NCBI RefSeq assembly: GCF_024519315.1
Contig: NZ_JANIIC010000007.1
Location: forward strand, 1-64,000
Reading direction: 5' to 3'
Source: Streptomyces malaysiensis subsp. samsunensis
GTDB taxonomy: Bacteria > Actinomycetota > Actinomycetes > Streptomycetales > Streptomycetaceae
DNA length: 64,000 nt
Made by a program: the position numbers and the translations under genes. Shown piece by piece: positions 26,417 through 34,928 of the stretch; positions within the stretch are counted from its first letter, which is position 1; each line of letters starts with the position of its first letter. The notes below the pieces were generated by a model. It was not told where the DNA came from and searched no databases. It was given only the letters and a program-made list of their open reading frames with translations.

Positions 26417-28861
26417 TCAGTCCGTGGAGAGGTCCTGTTCGACCCAGATCGTCTTGCCGTCCGTGCCCTGCCGGGTGCCCCAGCGCGTGGCCATCTGGGC
26501 GACCAGCATCAGGCCGCGGCCGCCCTCGTCGAAGACCCGCGCCCGCCGCATATGGGGCGCCGTACTGCTGGCGTCGGAGACCTCGCAGATGAGGCCGCGG
26601 TCATGGATCAGCCGCAGCCGGATGGGCGGGTAGCCGTAGCGGATCGCGTTGGTCACCAGTTCGCTGACGATCAGCTCGGTGGTGAAGAGGGCGTTGTCCA
26701 GCTCCCAGGCGAGCAGTTGCTCGGCGGTGTGCCGGCGGGTCTCGGCGACGGCGGCCGCGTCCGCCGGGATGTCCCAGGTGACGACCCGGTCGGAGTGGAG
26801 CGCCCGGGTGCGGGCGAGCAGCAGGGCGATGTCGTCGTCGGGATGGGTCGGGGGCAGAGCGCGCAGGACGTTGTCGCAGAGCGCGTCCAGGGACGGCGCG
26901 GGACGGCTCAGCACGGCGCGCAGCGTCTCCAGCCCCTCGCCGCTCTCACGGTCGTGGCCGCTGATCAGACCGTCGGTGTAGAGGGCGAGCAGACTGCCCT
27001 CGGGCAGTTCGGTCTCCATGGTCTCGAAGGGCAGTTCGCCCAGCCCCAGGGGTGGACCGGTGGGCAGGGCGAGCGGTTCGGCGGTGCCCTCCGGACCGGC
27101 CACCAGCGGTGCGGGGTGGCCCGCCGCGGCAACGGTGCAGCGGCGGGAGACCGGATCGTAGACCACGTAGAGGCAAGTGGCGCCGAAGGCCCCGACGTTC
27201 TCGGGATTCTCGTCGTTCTCGGGGCTCTCGTCCGAGGTCAGCCGGATGACCAGGTCGTCGAGGTGGGTCAGCAGCTCACCGGGCGGCAGATCCATATCGG
27301 CCAGGGTGCGTACGGCGGCACGCAGCCGCCCCATGCTGGCGGCCGCCTGGATGCCACGGCCCGCGACATCGCCGACCACCATCGCGACGCGGGCGCCGGA
27401 CAGCGGGATCGCGTCGAACCAGTCGCCGCCCACCCCGGTCCGGGCGCCCGAGGGCAGATAGCGCGAGGCGAGGTCCAGCGCGGTCAGCTCGGGCAGCCGC
27501 TGTGGCAGCAAGCTGCGCTGGAGGGTTTCGGCCGTGCTGCGCTCGCGCAGATAGCGGCGGGCGTTGTCGACACAGACGGCCGCGCGGGCGGTGAGCTCCT
27601 CGGCCAGCAGTACGTCGTCCTCGCTGAAGGGCGCCGGTGTGCGGTGGCGGGCGAAGAGGACCACGCCGAGGGTGACCCCGCGGGCGCGCATCGGCACCAC
27701 GATCGCCGTATGCGTGCCCTGCGCGCGGATCCGGGCGGCCCGGGCGGGGTCGGTCACCTCCCAGCTCTTCAGCAGTGACCCGGTCATCTGGAGCCGCTCC
27801 GCCCGGCCCTCGATCAGGGCCCTCGCCGTGGGGGAGCCTTCGGGGTGGGTGGCCAGGTCGCCGATGTCGGGCACCGCCTCCGGGGTGCCCTCGAGGATGG
27901 ACCGGTGGGCCGCCCGGCGCAGGGTGATGGGCTGGCGCAGCGGCCCGGTGGGGGGCTCGTCACCCCGGTGCAGGAAGGTGAGCAGATCGACGCCGGTGAA
28001 GTCGGCGAACCGGGGGACCGCCACCTCGACCAGCTCCTGGGTGATCCGGTCCAGGTCCAGGGTGCTGCCCAGCCGCGCGCCCGCCTCGTTGAGCAGCAGC
28101 AGCCGCTGCCGGGCGTCCTGCTCGGCGGTGGTGTCGCGGGCCGCGAAGCACACGCCGTGGAACGCGCCGGTCTCGTTGCGCAGCGGGGCCAGGGAGACCG
28201 ACCAGGCGTGCGTACGGCTCTCGCCCGGCGCCCGCAGATCGGTTTCCAGCTCGAGCCGTTCGCCGCTCTCCAGCACCCGCCGCATGGCCTGCTCGACCCG
28301 GTCGCTCTCCCCGTGACCCACCAGTTCGGTCAGCCGCAGCCCGCGCATCTGCTCCTCGCTGCGGGCGGTGGCGGCCTGCATATCGGCGTTCGCCCGCGCC
28401 AGCCGCAGGTCCGTGTCGAAGAGCGCCAGCACGCACGGGCAGTGGGCGAACGCGCGGTCCTCCGGCGCCCCCGGCTCATGGGCGGACGGTTCCCCGGGCG
28501 CGGCGGAGACCAGGAGCCAGCCCATGGATCCGTCGTCCAGCGGACCGCGGTGGGCCAGCAGCTCGACCTCCACCTGATGGCCGTCCCGGTGGCACACCGC
28601 GACCCGTCCGCTCCAGCGGGGCCCGTCCGCCAGGCACGGCCCGGCGCCCCCGCCGGCGCCCCCGCCGGCCGTCCCGGCGCGCAGCTCCGCCGCCGCCCGC
28701 CCCACGACCTCCTCGGCGCGGTAGCCCAGCAGCCGCCGCGCGCCCTCGCTCCACCCGGTCAGCACACCGTGGTCGTCGACCGTGGCGGTGGCGAGGCCGG
28801 GGGCGCCGGGCGTGGGGTCCGGCCGGACCCGGGGGGCGGTGGGGTCGGGGGGTGTCGTCAT
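26417..28861 (-). CDS. PAS-GAF-SpoIIE phosphatase with RsbW-like ATPase domain
   Basis: 814-aa multidomain regulator. PAS-like sensors (about 20-120 and 130-250, LNEAGARLG linker) precede a GAF domain (about 265-440), a SpoIIE/PP2C phosphatase (about 465-680: GGDWFDAIPL, VGDVAGRG, AAGHPAPL, ALYTDGL, DDDIALLLA) and a C-terminal HATPase_c of the anti-sigma type (about 690-814: SELVTNAIRYG, GRGLMLV). Such proteins reverse partner switching by dephosphorylating anti-anti-sigma factors while the ATPase part may rephosphorylate them. It lies 25 bp downstream of a second SpoIIE gene, so both are probably co-transcribed. No sigma or STAS gene lies alongside. Confidence 0.9.
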   Translation of the reverse strand: MTTPPDPTAPRVRPDPTPGAPGLATATVDDHGVLTGWSEGARRLLGYRAEEVVGRAAAELRAGTAGGGAGGGAGPCLADGPRWSGRVAVCHRDGHQVEVELLAHRGPLDDGSMGWLLVSAAPGEPSAHEPGAPEDRAFAHCPCVLALFDTDLRLARANADMQAATARSEEQMRGLRLTELVGHGESDRVEQAMRRVLESGERLELETDLRAPGESRTHAWSVSLAPLRNETGAFHGVCFAARDTTAEQDARQRLLLLNEAGARLGSTLDLDRITQELVEVAVPRFADFTGVDLLTFLHRGDEPPTGPLRQPITLRRAAHRSILEGTPEAVPDIGDLATHPEGSPTARALIEGRAERLQMTGSLLKSWEVTDPARAARIRAQGTHTAIVVPMRARGVTLGVVLFARHRTPAPFSEDDVLLAEELTARAAVCVDNARRYLRERSTAETLQRSLLPQRLPELTALDLASRYLPSGARTGVGGDWFDAIPLSGARVAMVVGDVAGRGIQAAASMGRLRAAVRTLADMDLPPGELLTHLDDLVIRLTSDESPENDENPENVGAFGATCLYVVYDPVSRRCTVAAAGHPAPLVAGPEGTAEPLALPTGPPLGLGELPFETMETELPEGSLLALYTDGLISGHDRESGEGLETLRAVLSRPAPSLDALCDNVLRALPPTHPDDDIALLLARTRALHSDRVVTWDIPADAAAVAETRRHTAEQLLAWELDNALFTTELIVSELVTNAIRYGYPPIRLRLIHDRGLICEVSDASSTAPHMRRARVFDEGGRGLMLVAQMATRWGTRQGTDGKTIWVEQDLSTD

Positions 28862-28886
28862 CGGAGATCGTCTCGACGGATGTGGC

Positions 28887-30089
28887 TCATGGACCCGGTG
28901 GATGCCACTCGATCATCAAGATCGTGGCGTCGTCGCTGAGTTCGCGGTGCCGGAGGTCGAGGATCGCGTGGATGAGCAGGCGGAGCACCTCGGGGGCGTT
29001 CTGCCCGGCGGCCGTCGACCGGATGATGTGGTCGGCGAAGCGCTCCAGGCCGAACTGCTCGCCTTCCTCGTCGCGCGACTCCACGACTCCGTCGGTGTAG
29101 AGCAGGACGCGGTCACCGGGCTCCAGGGCCGTCTCATGGACCCGGCGGGGAGTGTCCGACAGCCACGCGGGCAGCCCCAGCGGCGGTTCGGCGGTCCGTT
29201 CCAGCTCCTTGTCCAGCAGCCGCCGATGGCGGATGACCAGCGGGGTGGGGTGGCCGCAGTTGGCCCAGCGCAGCACTCCGCTGGGCATGTGCAGCCGGAG
29301 GAAGACGCCCGTGCAGAACTGGTCCGGAAGCCATTTGGCCAGCGCCTCGTCCACCGTGGTGACCAGGGCCTCCAGATCGGCTCCGGTGCGCCGGGCGTTG
29401 CGGCTGCCCGCCATCGCCACGGAGGTGGTCAGCCCGGACGCCAGGTCGTGGCCCATGGCGTCGAGGATCGTGGCGTGCAGGACGTCCTCGGTGAACGAAT
29501 GGTCGAAGGCATCGCCGCCCAGCTCGTACGCGGGCTCCACGACGGCCGTCGAGACCACCCGGCCGGTGCCGATGGAGCGGGGTGGGAGGAAGGCCCGCAG
29601 CATCTCCGTGGGCAGCTTCATCGTTCGGGTGCGGGTGTACTGCGCGACGGTGTCGATATAGGTCCGCTTGGACGTGATGATCAGGGCGAGGAGCGAGGCC
29701 AGCATCCGGCAGCGCGCGAGCATGACCCCGTCCAGGGAGGCCGGCCGCAGCTTCAGCACCCCCAGCCGCTCCGCGCCGTTCATCAGCGGCAGCCATATGG
29801 TCAGCCCGCCCGCGCCCGCCTCCTCGATCCGCACCGAGTCGGTGCGGTAGGCGAAACCGGCCAGGGTGTCGTCGAGCCCCATGCGCGGCTCGTCCTCGTC
29901 GAGCGGCATCAGCATCCGCTGCTGGAGGTCGATCAGGTAGATGACCGTCCGGCCCATGCCCATGGCCTCGGTGTAGCGGTCCAGGGCCAACGGGAGCTCC
30001 GTCGGTGACGCCTCATGGGTGGCACTGAGGAGCTCCTCCAGCAATTGCTCAGCGGTCTCGGCCGAGGTCGACACGTTCGCGTCCACCAT
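28887..30089 (-). CDS. PP2C-type (SpoIIE) serine phosphatase
   Basis: 400-aa cytoplasmic protein. The N-terminal 150 residues form a GAF-like domain (YTEAMGMGRTVIYLIDL, GVLKLRPAS). The C-terminal SpoIIE domain has metal-binding acids in GGDAFD and LDAMGHDLASGL, then NCGHPTPLVI, LLYTDGVVESRDEEG and LSDDATILMIEW. It likely dephosphorylates an anti-anti-sigma factor in the same network as the larger SpoIIE protein encoded next to it. Confidence 0.88.
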   Translation of the reverse strand: MVDANVSTSAETAEQLLEELLSATHEASPTELPLALDRYTEAMGMGRTVIYLIDLQQRMLMPLDEDEPRMGLDDTLAGFAYRTDSVRIEEAGAGGLTIWLPLMNGAERLGVLKLRPASLDGVMLARCRMLASLLALIITSKRTYIDTVAQYTRTRTMKLPTEMLRAFLPPRSIGTGRVVSTAVVEPAYELGGDAFDHSFTEDVLHATILDAMGHDLASGLTTSVAMAGSRNARRTGADLEALVTTVDEALAKWLPDQFCTGVFLRLHMPSGVLRWANCGHPTPLVIRHRRLLDKELERTAEPPLGLPAWLSDTPRRVHETALEPGDRVLLYTDGVVESRDEEGEQFGLERFADHIIRSTAAGQNAPEVLRLLIHAILDLRHRELSDDATILMIEWHPPGP

Positions 30090-30131
30090 GCGGTCAACCT
30101 TACGGCGGCGGGCCCGGCGACGCCCCGGGGA

Positions 30132-31301
30132 TCACGGGGGCGTGGGCACCGGCTCCCAGGGGACGGCGGCGGGCTCGCGCGCGGCCTCCCCGGGCGCGAG
30201 ATCGTCCCGTACGGGGACCTGCCGTACGGCGGTCTCGTGTACGGCGGCGTCCCGTACGGCGTCCCGCACGCGGGGCCCGCGGATGACCACGGCGGTGTCG
30301 CGTACGGCCACGGGGGTCTCTCGTACGGCCGCCGGGGTCTCGCGTAGGGCCATGGCGGGCTCCCGTGCGGCCCCGGGGATCTCGCTCGCGGCAGCCGGGG
30401 CTTCGCTTACGCCCATCGCCGCCTCGCCCATGGCGTCCCCGCGCGCGGCCACGCCCGCCCCGGGGGCCCGGGAGAGCAGGACCACCCCGCGGGCGGCCGC
30501 CGCCGCGCCCGCTGCGGCCAGGGCCCAGCCGGCCGGGCCGCCCCGGAAGCGCTCGTCCAGCAGGACGATCCCGATGGCGGCGGCGGCCACCGGATTGGCG
30601 AGGGTCAGGGTGGCGAGCGGTGCGCCGAGGCCGCTGCCGTAGGCGCTCTGGGCGAGCAGCAGACCGCTCACCGCGAAGACCGCGACCAGGACGGCCACGA
30701 CCACGGTCCGCCAGGACACCAGGGCCGCCTCGGGGGCCCGGGAGTCGGCGAGCGCGACCGTGAGGGTCTGGGTGAGCGCCGAGGCGACGCCGGAGGCGAC
30801 CCCGGACCCGGTGGCGTACCGCAGCCCCCGGCCCGGCGTTCCGCGCCCGGTGCGCCCCGGCCGGACGCACAGCCCGAGGAACGCCAGGACGACGGCGGCG
30901 AGCGCGACCGCCTGCGGCAGGCTGAGCGTACGGCTCGGCGTCTCCCCGGCGGTGACCGGCAGCAGGGCGCCGAGCCCGAGCAGCGCGAGGACCATGCCCC
31001 GCCACTCGTCCCGGACCACCCGTCGCCCCGCGAGCCGCGCGCCCAGCGGGACGGCCGCGACCAGGGTCAGCGCGCCGAGCGGCTGGACCAGGGTGAGGGG
31101 TCCGTACCGCAGCGCGGCCACATGCAGCAGGGCACCGCCGGAGTTGAGGCCGACCGCTCCCCACCAGGCGCCGCGCAGCAGCAGCCGTGGCATGCGGCCC
31201 GGGTGGCCGACGGCGGCCAGCCGCTCCTGGGCCACGGCCGCGGTCGCGTAGGCGACGGCCGAGGCGAGCGCGAGCGCGACGGCTATGACGGTCGGATTCA
31301 T
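30132..31301 (-). CDS. DMT (EamA-like) membrane transporter with repetitive C-terminal tail
   Basis: 389 aa. About nine or ten TM helices fill residues 1-285, in the DMT/DUF606-like pattern (AVALALASAVAYATAAVAQ, GALTLVAAVPLGARLAGRRV, ANPVAAAAIGIVLLDERF, the last being the conserved EamA Asp-Glu-Arg). A cytoplasmic tail of about 100 residues follows, made of repeats such as VRETPVAVRDTAV, coded by iterations of CGTACGG. The substrate is unknown. The gene is divergent from a TetR regulator and is its likely target, with palindromic operators between them. Confidence 0.78.
   Translation of the reverse strand: MNPTVIAVALALASAVAYATAAVAQERLAAVGHPGRMPRLLLRGAWWGAVGLNSGGALLHVAALRYGPLTLVQPLGALTLVAAVPLGARLAGRRVVRDEWRGMVLALLGLGALLPVTAGETPSRTLSLPQAVALAAVVLAFLGLCVRPGRTGRGTPGRGLRYATGSGVASGVASALTQTLTVALADSRAPEAALVSWRTVVVAVLVAVFAVSGLLLAQSAYGSGLGAPLATLTLANPVAAAAIGIVLLDERFRGGPAGWALAAAGAAAAARGVVLLSRAPGAGVAARGDAMGEAAMGVSEAPAAASEIPGAAREPAMALRETPAAVRETPVAVRDTAVVIRGPRVRDAVRDAAVHETAVRQVPVRDDLAPGEAAREPAAVPWEPVPTPP
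30150..30400. repeat. Degenerate CGTACGG-based repeats in DMT gene
   Basis: The hexamer/heptamer CGTACGG or GTACGGC recurs about eight times between 30208 and 30335, at spacings that are mostly multiples of 3. On the minus strand it encodes Val-Arg-(Glu/Asp)-Thr/Ala-type repeats. The array looks like an expanded, drifting tandem repeat. Confidence 0.6.
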
Positions 31302-31349
31302 CCACCGTGCCTTCCTCTGGGCACTGCCTGGCACTATCGGCACACAAGC

Positions 31350-31426
31350 GTATCGATACGGAAGTGTACCGGTGCAGAGCCGTATCGGTACATGCCTGTT
31401 TCGGTACACCGGTGTGTCGGTACACT
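31350..31426. promoter_or_regulatory. Palindromic TetR operator array in divergent promoter
   Basis: The 171-bp gap between the DMT gene and tetR holds GTATCGATAC (31350-31359), CGTATCGGTAC (31381-31391) and ACACCGGTGT (31406-31415). Copies of CGGTACA or its complement lie around 31364-31372, 31385-31392, 31402-31408 and 31418-31424. The density of related GGTACAC half-sites suggests cooperative binding of the TetR dimer and control of both genes. Confidence 0.6.
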
Positions 31427-31472
31427 GCGTGGTCGGGAGAGCCGGAGCCCGGTCGACCGAGGAGGAGTACCG

Positions 31473-32096
31473 ATGGCGACGCAAGGCCCGGAGACGGCCG
31501 CGCCGCAGCGCCGTTCCAAGATCAGCCCCGAGCGGGAGCAGGAGTTCTACCAAGCGGTCCTCGATCTGCTCCAGGAGGGCGGCTATGAGGCGCTCACCAT
31601 CGAGGCCGTCGCCGCCCGCACCCGCGCCAGCCGCTCCACCCTCTACCGGCAGTGGTGCACCAAACCCCAGCTCGTCGTCGCCGCGCTGCGCTCGTGCAAG
31701 CGCCCCTTCGAGCTGGGAGGCATCGACACCGGCTCCCTCGCGGGCGATCTGCGCGCGGTCGCCGCGGCGGTGGGGGAGGCGGGGGAGGTGTGCGGCGGTG
31801 ACACCGCGCTGGTGTACGCCCTCGGGCACGCCGCGCTCCAGAACCCCGATCTGCTCCAGGCGCTGCGCGCCGCGCTGATCGAGCACGAGGTCAAGACGAT
31901 CCAGGCGATGGTCCGCCGGGGCGTGGAGCGCGGCGAGGTGGCCGCGGACAACCCGGCCGTCGAGTTCGTCCCCACCCAGCTGATCGGCGCGATGCGGGTC
32001 CGTCCCCTGCTCGAGGGCGTGCCCGCCGACCGCGAGTATCTGACCCGCTTCCTGGAGGCGTCGGTCTTCCCCGCCCTGGGGCTGGCCGCCCGGTAG
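31473..32096 (+). CDS. TetR family transcriptional regulator
   Basis: 207 aa. HTH domain (about 25-70): EFYQAVLDLLQEGGYEALTI, VAARTRASRSTLYRQW. The C-terminal domain resembles TetR_C_16-type effector domains (GHAALQNPDLLQALRAAL). The ATG has an ideal GAGGAGG site 7 bases upstream. It is divergent from the DMT exporter, with several palindromes in the shared promoter, consistent with a repressor of efflux. Confidence 0.9.
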   Translation: MATQGPETAAPQRRSKISPEREQEFYQAVLDLLQEGGYEALTIEAVAARTRASRSTLYRQWCTKPQLVVAALRSCKRPFELGGIDTGSLAGDLRAVAAAVGEAGEVCGGDTALVYALGHAALQNPDLLQALRAALIEHEVKTIQAMVRRGVERGEVAADNPAVEFVPTQLIGAMRVRPLLEGVPADREYLTRFLEASVFPALGLAAR

Positions 32097-32127
32097 GGGC
32101 GGTCGGTCACGGGTGCACGCCGGGCCG

Positions 32128-33012
32128 TCAGATGACCGGCGGGCGGCCCAGTTTGGTCATATGCCACACCGTGCGCCAGCGCATCGGGCGGCGCCGGCCG
32201 CAGGTGGTGCGCAGGCCCTCCATGAAGCCGCCCGCCCAGGCCCGCAGCCCGGTGAGGGAGCGGGTGCGGGCCAGCGTGAGCAGCGTCCAGGTGCCCAGGT
32301 AGAGCGGGACCAGCGGCAGTGGCAGATGGCGGCGGGCCAGCCAGACCCGGTTGCGGGCGGTCATCCGGTGGTAGACGGCGTGCCGGGCGGGGGAGGTCCT
32401 GGGGTGCTGGAGCAGCAGCTCGGGGGCGTAGAGGACCTTCCAGCGCGCGTCGAGCGCCCGCCAGGCCAGGTCGGTCTCCTCATGGGTGAAGAAGAACTCG
32501 TCCGGCCAGCCGCCGATCTGCTCCAGCATCGCCATCGACAGGGCGTGGCCGCCGCCGAGGAAGGTGGTCACCTCGCCGCCGCGCATCGGGTCGGACGCGC
32601 GCAGCCGGGGTACGTGGCGGCGCTGGGTCTCGCCTGTCTCGTCGGCGATGCGGAAGCTCACGACGCCCAGGCGCGGGTCCTCGGCGTACAGATCGCGCAC
32701 CCCGCGGAAGACGTCGGCGTCCACCAGCAGCCCGTCGTCGTCCAGGTCGATCAGGACGTCCACGTCGCCGAACTCGCGCAGCCGCCGCCAGGCGGCGTTA
32801 CGGCCGCCCGAGACCCCGAGGTTCTCCGCCAACTCGACCGCGGTCACCCCGGCGGGGAGCTCCGGGAGCGGGGAGCCGTTGCCGACGACCACGACGCGGG
32901 CCGGGGGCACGTCCTGCTTGGCGACCGACTCCAGCAGGGCGGCCACCTCTCTGGGCCGGTTGCCCATGGTGAGGACGGCGATACCCAGGCGCGGTTCGGT
33001 GACGGCGGACAC
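32128..33012 (-). CDS. Glycosyltransferase family 2
   Basis: 294-aa GT-A fold enzyme. LGIAVLTMGNRPREVAALLESV is the nucleotide-binding start, NLGVSGGRNAAW the donor-binding loop, and DVLIDLDDD (about 100-108) the DXD-type metal site. HEETDLAWRA corresponds to the ED catalytic-base region. One hydrophobic stretch near 225-245 (LPLVPLYLGTWTLLTLA) may anchor it to the membrane. It stands alone, so the acceptor (cell-wall glycan or secondary metabolite) is unknown. Confidence 0.88.
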   Translation of the reverse strand: MSAVTEPRLGIAVLTMGNRPREVAALLESVAKQDVPPARVVVVGNGSPLPELPAGVTAVELAENLGVSGGRNAAWRRLREFGDVDVLIDLDDDGLLVDADVFRGVRDLYAEDPRLGVVSFRIADETGETQRRHVPRLRASDPMRGGEVTTFLGGGHALSMAMLEQIGGWPDEFFFTHEETDLAWRALDARWKVLYAPELLLQHPRTSPARHAVYHRMTARNRVWLARRHLPLPLVPLYLGTWTLLTLARTRSLTGLRAWAGGFMEGLRTTCGRRRPMRWRTVWHMTKLGRPPVI

Positions 33013-33130
33013 GGTGGGACTCCAGGGCTCGGTTGCGATGCCCGCGATCGTAACCGTTCACCCGGAAGAACACTTCCGTACGGCTGATGTTCATCAAAGA
33101 CCGCCTGAACGGCGGCCGGGCCCCGGGCCG

Positions 33131-33742
33131 TCAGCCGTCGAGCGCCGTGACCGCCTTCTTGGCCGCGCCGATGGCGCCCTTACGGATCTCATCGCCGTCC
33201 GCGGCCTTGTGGCTCTCGAAGTCGCCGCCGTTGTAGGTCACGGTGACCGTGGCGTTGTCCTGGTGGACGGTCACCACGGCTTCCCGTATGCCCTGGTCGT
33301 CGTCCTTGGTGGTCTTCTCGGTCACCGACGCGTCGTCGCCGAGGCCGGGCACCGCGCTGCCGCCCTCGCTCCTGTGCTGCCCCGCGACTGTCTTGACGTC
33401 GTAGGCGATGTCCAGCCAGCGGTAGTCGAAGCCGTCCAGGGCGTGCCAGGAGCAGCCCGTGCGGCGGCTGAGGTCGCTGGACTTCAGCTCGTTCCCGGCC
33501 GTTTTGGCGCCCGGCACCAGGTCCTTGATCATCGACTCCGGCAGAGTGGCGCACGCCTCCGCGGGCGGGTTGGTGTAGCGCGGTGCCGCGGCGCCGGTGG
33601 CCGGGGCCGAGGTCTGTGGGGAGGGGCCCGCCGGGGCGGCGCCCTCGTTCGAGTCGTTCGACGTCGTCATGGCCACCCCCGCGGCGGCGAGGACGGCGAC
33701 GGGCAGCAGACGGGCGACCAAGGTGAGCGGCAGAGAACGCAC
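33131..33742 (-). CDS. Secreted hypothetical protein (DUF3558-like)
   Basis: 203 aa. The signal segment SLPLTLVARLLPVAVLAAAGVAM has no lipobox Cys, so it is a cleaved or anchored export signal. A Pro/Ala/Ser linker leads to a domain starting at NPPAEACATLPESMIKDLVPGA. The Cys in EACATL and in RTGCSWHALDG, about 35 residues apart, plus the length recall DUF3558 proteins of actinomycete envelopes. GTG at 33742 was chosen over the longer frame because it starts the signal peptide and has AGAGAG upstream. Confidence 0.6.
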   Translation of the reverse strand: MRSLPLTLVARLLPVAVLAAAGVAMTTSNDSNEGAAPAGPSPQTSAPATGAAAPRYTNPPAEACATLPESMIKDLVPGAKTAGNELKSSDLSRRTGCSWHALDGFDYRWLDIAYDVKTVAGQHRSEGGSAVPGLGDDASVTEKTTKDDDQGIREAVVTVHQDNATVTVTYNGGDFESHKAADGDEIRKGAIGAAKKAVTALDG

Positions 33743-33970
33743 GGCGGTCTCTCTTCGTTCGGATGGCGGTGGTGGGGCGGCGGTGAATGCTGTGGCGCGG
33801 TGAAGACGACCCTGCCATATGGAGCGGGTGCCGAACAGTCCGGGGGTGAGCGAGGGCATCGTCCCGGCCAGGGCTTCGGGGCCGCTGTGCCGATGGGGTG
33901 AAATGCCCGCATCCTCACATTATCTCCACAACCGGAGGGTTATCTACGACGGGTGACGTTCCCTCATCCG

Positions 33971-34744
33971 TCAGCCGCGGCCGATGTACGGCATCGCCGT
34001 CGCGATGACCGTCGCGAACTGCACATTGGCCGCCAGGGGCAGCGACGCCATGTGCCGCACCGTGCGCGCCACGTCCGCGACGTCCATCACGGGCTCGGCC
34101 ACCAGCTCCCCGCTCGCCTGCGGCACACCGACGGACATCCGCTCCGTCATCTCGGTCGCCGCGTTGCCGATGTCGATCTGCCCGCAGGCGATGTCGTACC
34201 GGCGCCCGTCCAGCGACAGCGACTTGGTGAGCCCGGTGACGGCGTGTTTGGTGGCGGTGTACGCCACGCTGTCCGGCCTGGGGGCGTGCGCCGAGACGGA
34301 GCCGTTGTTGATGATCCGTCCGCCCCGGGGCTCCTGATCGCGCATCAGCCGGAACGCCGCCTGCGCGCACAGGAACGCGCCCGTCAGATTGGTGTCCACC
34401 ACCGACCGCCAGTCCTCGTGGCGCAGATCCTCCAGGGGTACGCCGCGCGGGCCGAAGCTGCCCGCGTTGTTGAACAGCAGATCGAGCCGTCCGAACCGCT
34501 TCCGCACCGCCGCGAAGAGCGCGTCCACCCGCGCCGGGTCGGCCACGTCCGTCGGCACCACGGGGGCCGGCGGCCCGCCACCGGCCAGCCGCGCCGTCTC
34601 GGCCAGGGCCTCCTCGCGGCGCCCCGCGAGCACCACCGACCAGCCCGCCTCCAGGAGTTCGAGCGCCACCGCCCGGCCGATCCCGGAGCCCGCGCCCGTC
34701 ACCACCGCCACTTTCGACACCACCGACACACGACCGTCGCTCAT
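33971..34744 (-). CDS. SDR family oxidoreductase
   Basis: 257-aa classical [13 protein letters not shown] (TGxxxGxG), [18 protein letters not shown] (NNAG), Ser in [10 protein letters not shown] and YTATK (YxxxK). Arg after the second strand suggests NADP(H). It is divergent from phoD. The substrate is unknown. Confidence 0.9.
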   Translation of the reverse strand: MSDGRVSVVSKVAVVTGAGSGIGRAVALELLEAGWSVVLAGRREEALAETARLAGGGPPAPVVPTDVADPARVDALFAAVRKRFGRLDLLFNNAGSFGPRGVPLEDLRHEDWRSVVDTNLTGAFLCAQAAFRLMRDQEPRGGRIINNGSVSAHAPRPDSVAYTATKHAVTGLTKSLSLDGRRYDIACGQIDIGNAATEMTERMSVGVPQASGELVAEPVMDVADVARTVRHMASLPLAANVQFATVIATAMPYIGRG

Positions 34745-34764
34745 GGCCCGGCAGCGTACGCCAC

Positions 34765-34786
34765 GTCAGTTCCCTGTCCACCCGAG
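34765..34786 (+). promoter_or_regulatory. Possible PHO box upstream of phoD
   Basis: Two 11-base-phased units, GTCAGTT(CCCT) and GTCCACC(CGAG), are compared with the Streptomyces PhoP repeat GTTCACC-N4. The second unit has one mismatch and the first is poor. It is about 145 bp upstream of the phosphatase start. Phosphate control is usual for phoD, so the site is worth testing but is weak. Confidence 0.2.
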
Positions 34787-34928
34787 GCGATTCGCCGCAA
34801 AGGTCCCTTCCGGAAACGGACCTCACCCAGCGGTCATATCGATGTCGTGTGCAAGCAAACGGCCGGCCGTCCCCTGCCACTCCAATGCCTGTGACACCAC
34901 GAGCCGGCCACGAGCCAGGGGAGAGCAC

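Noticed and set aside
33920..33955. DnaA box-like TTATCTCCACA
   Set aside because: Only one imperfect copy, in a short intergenic region with no other origin signals.
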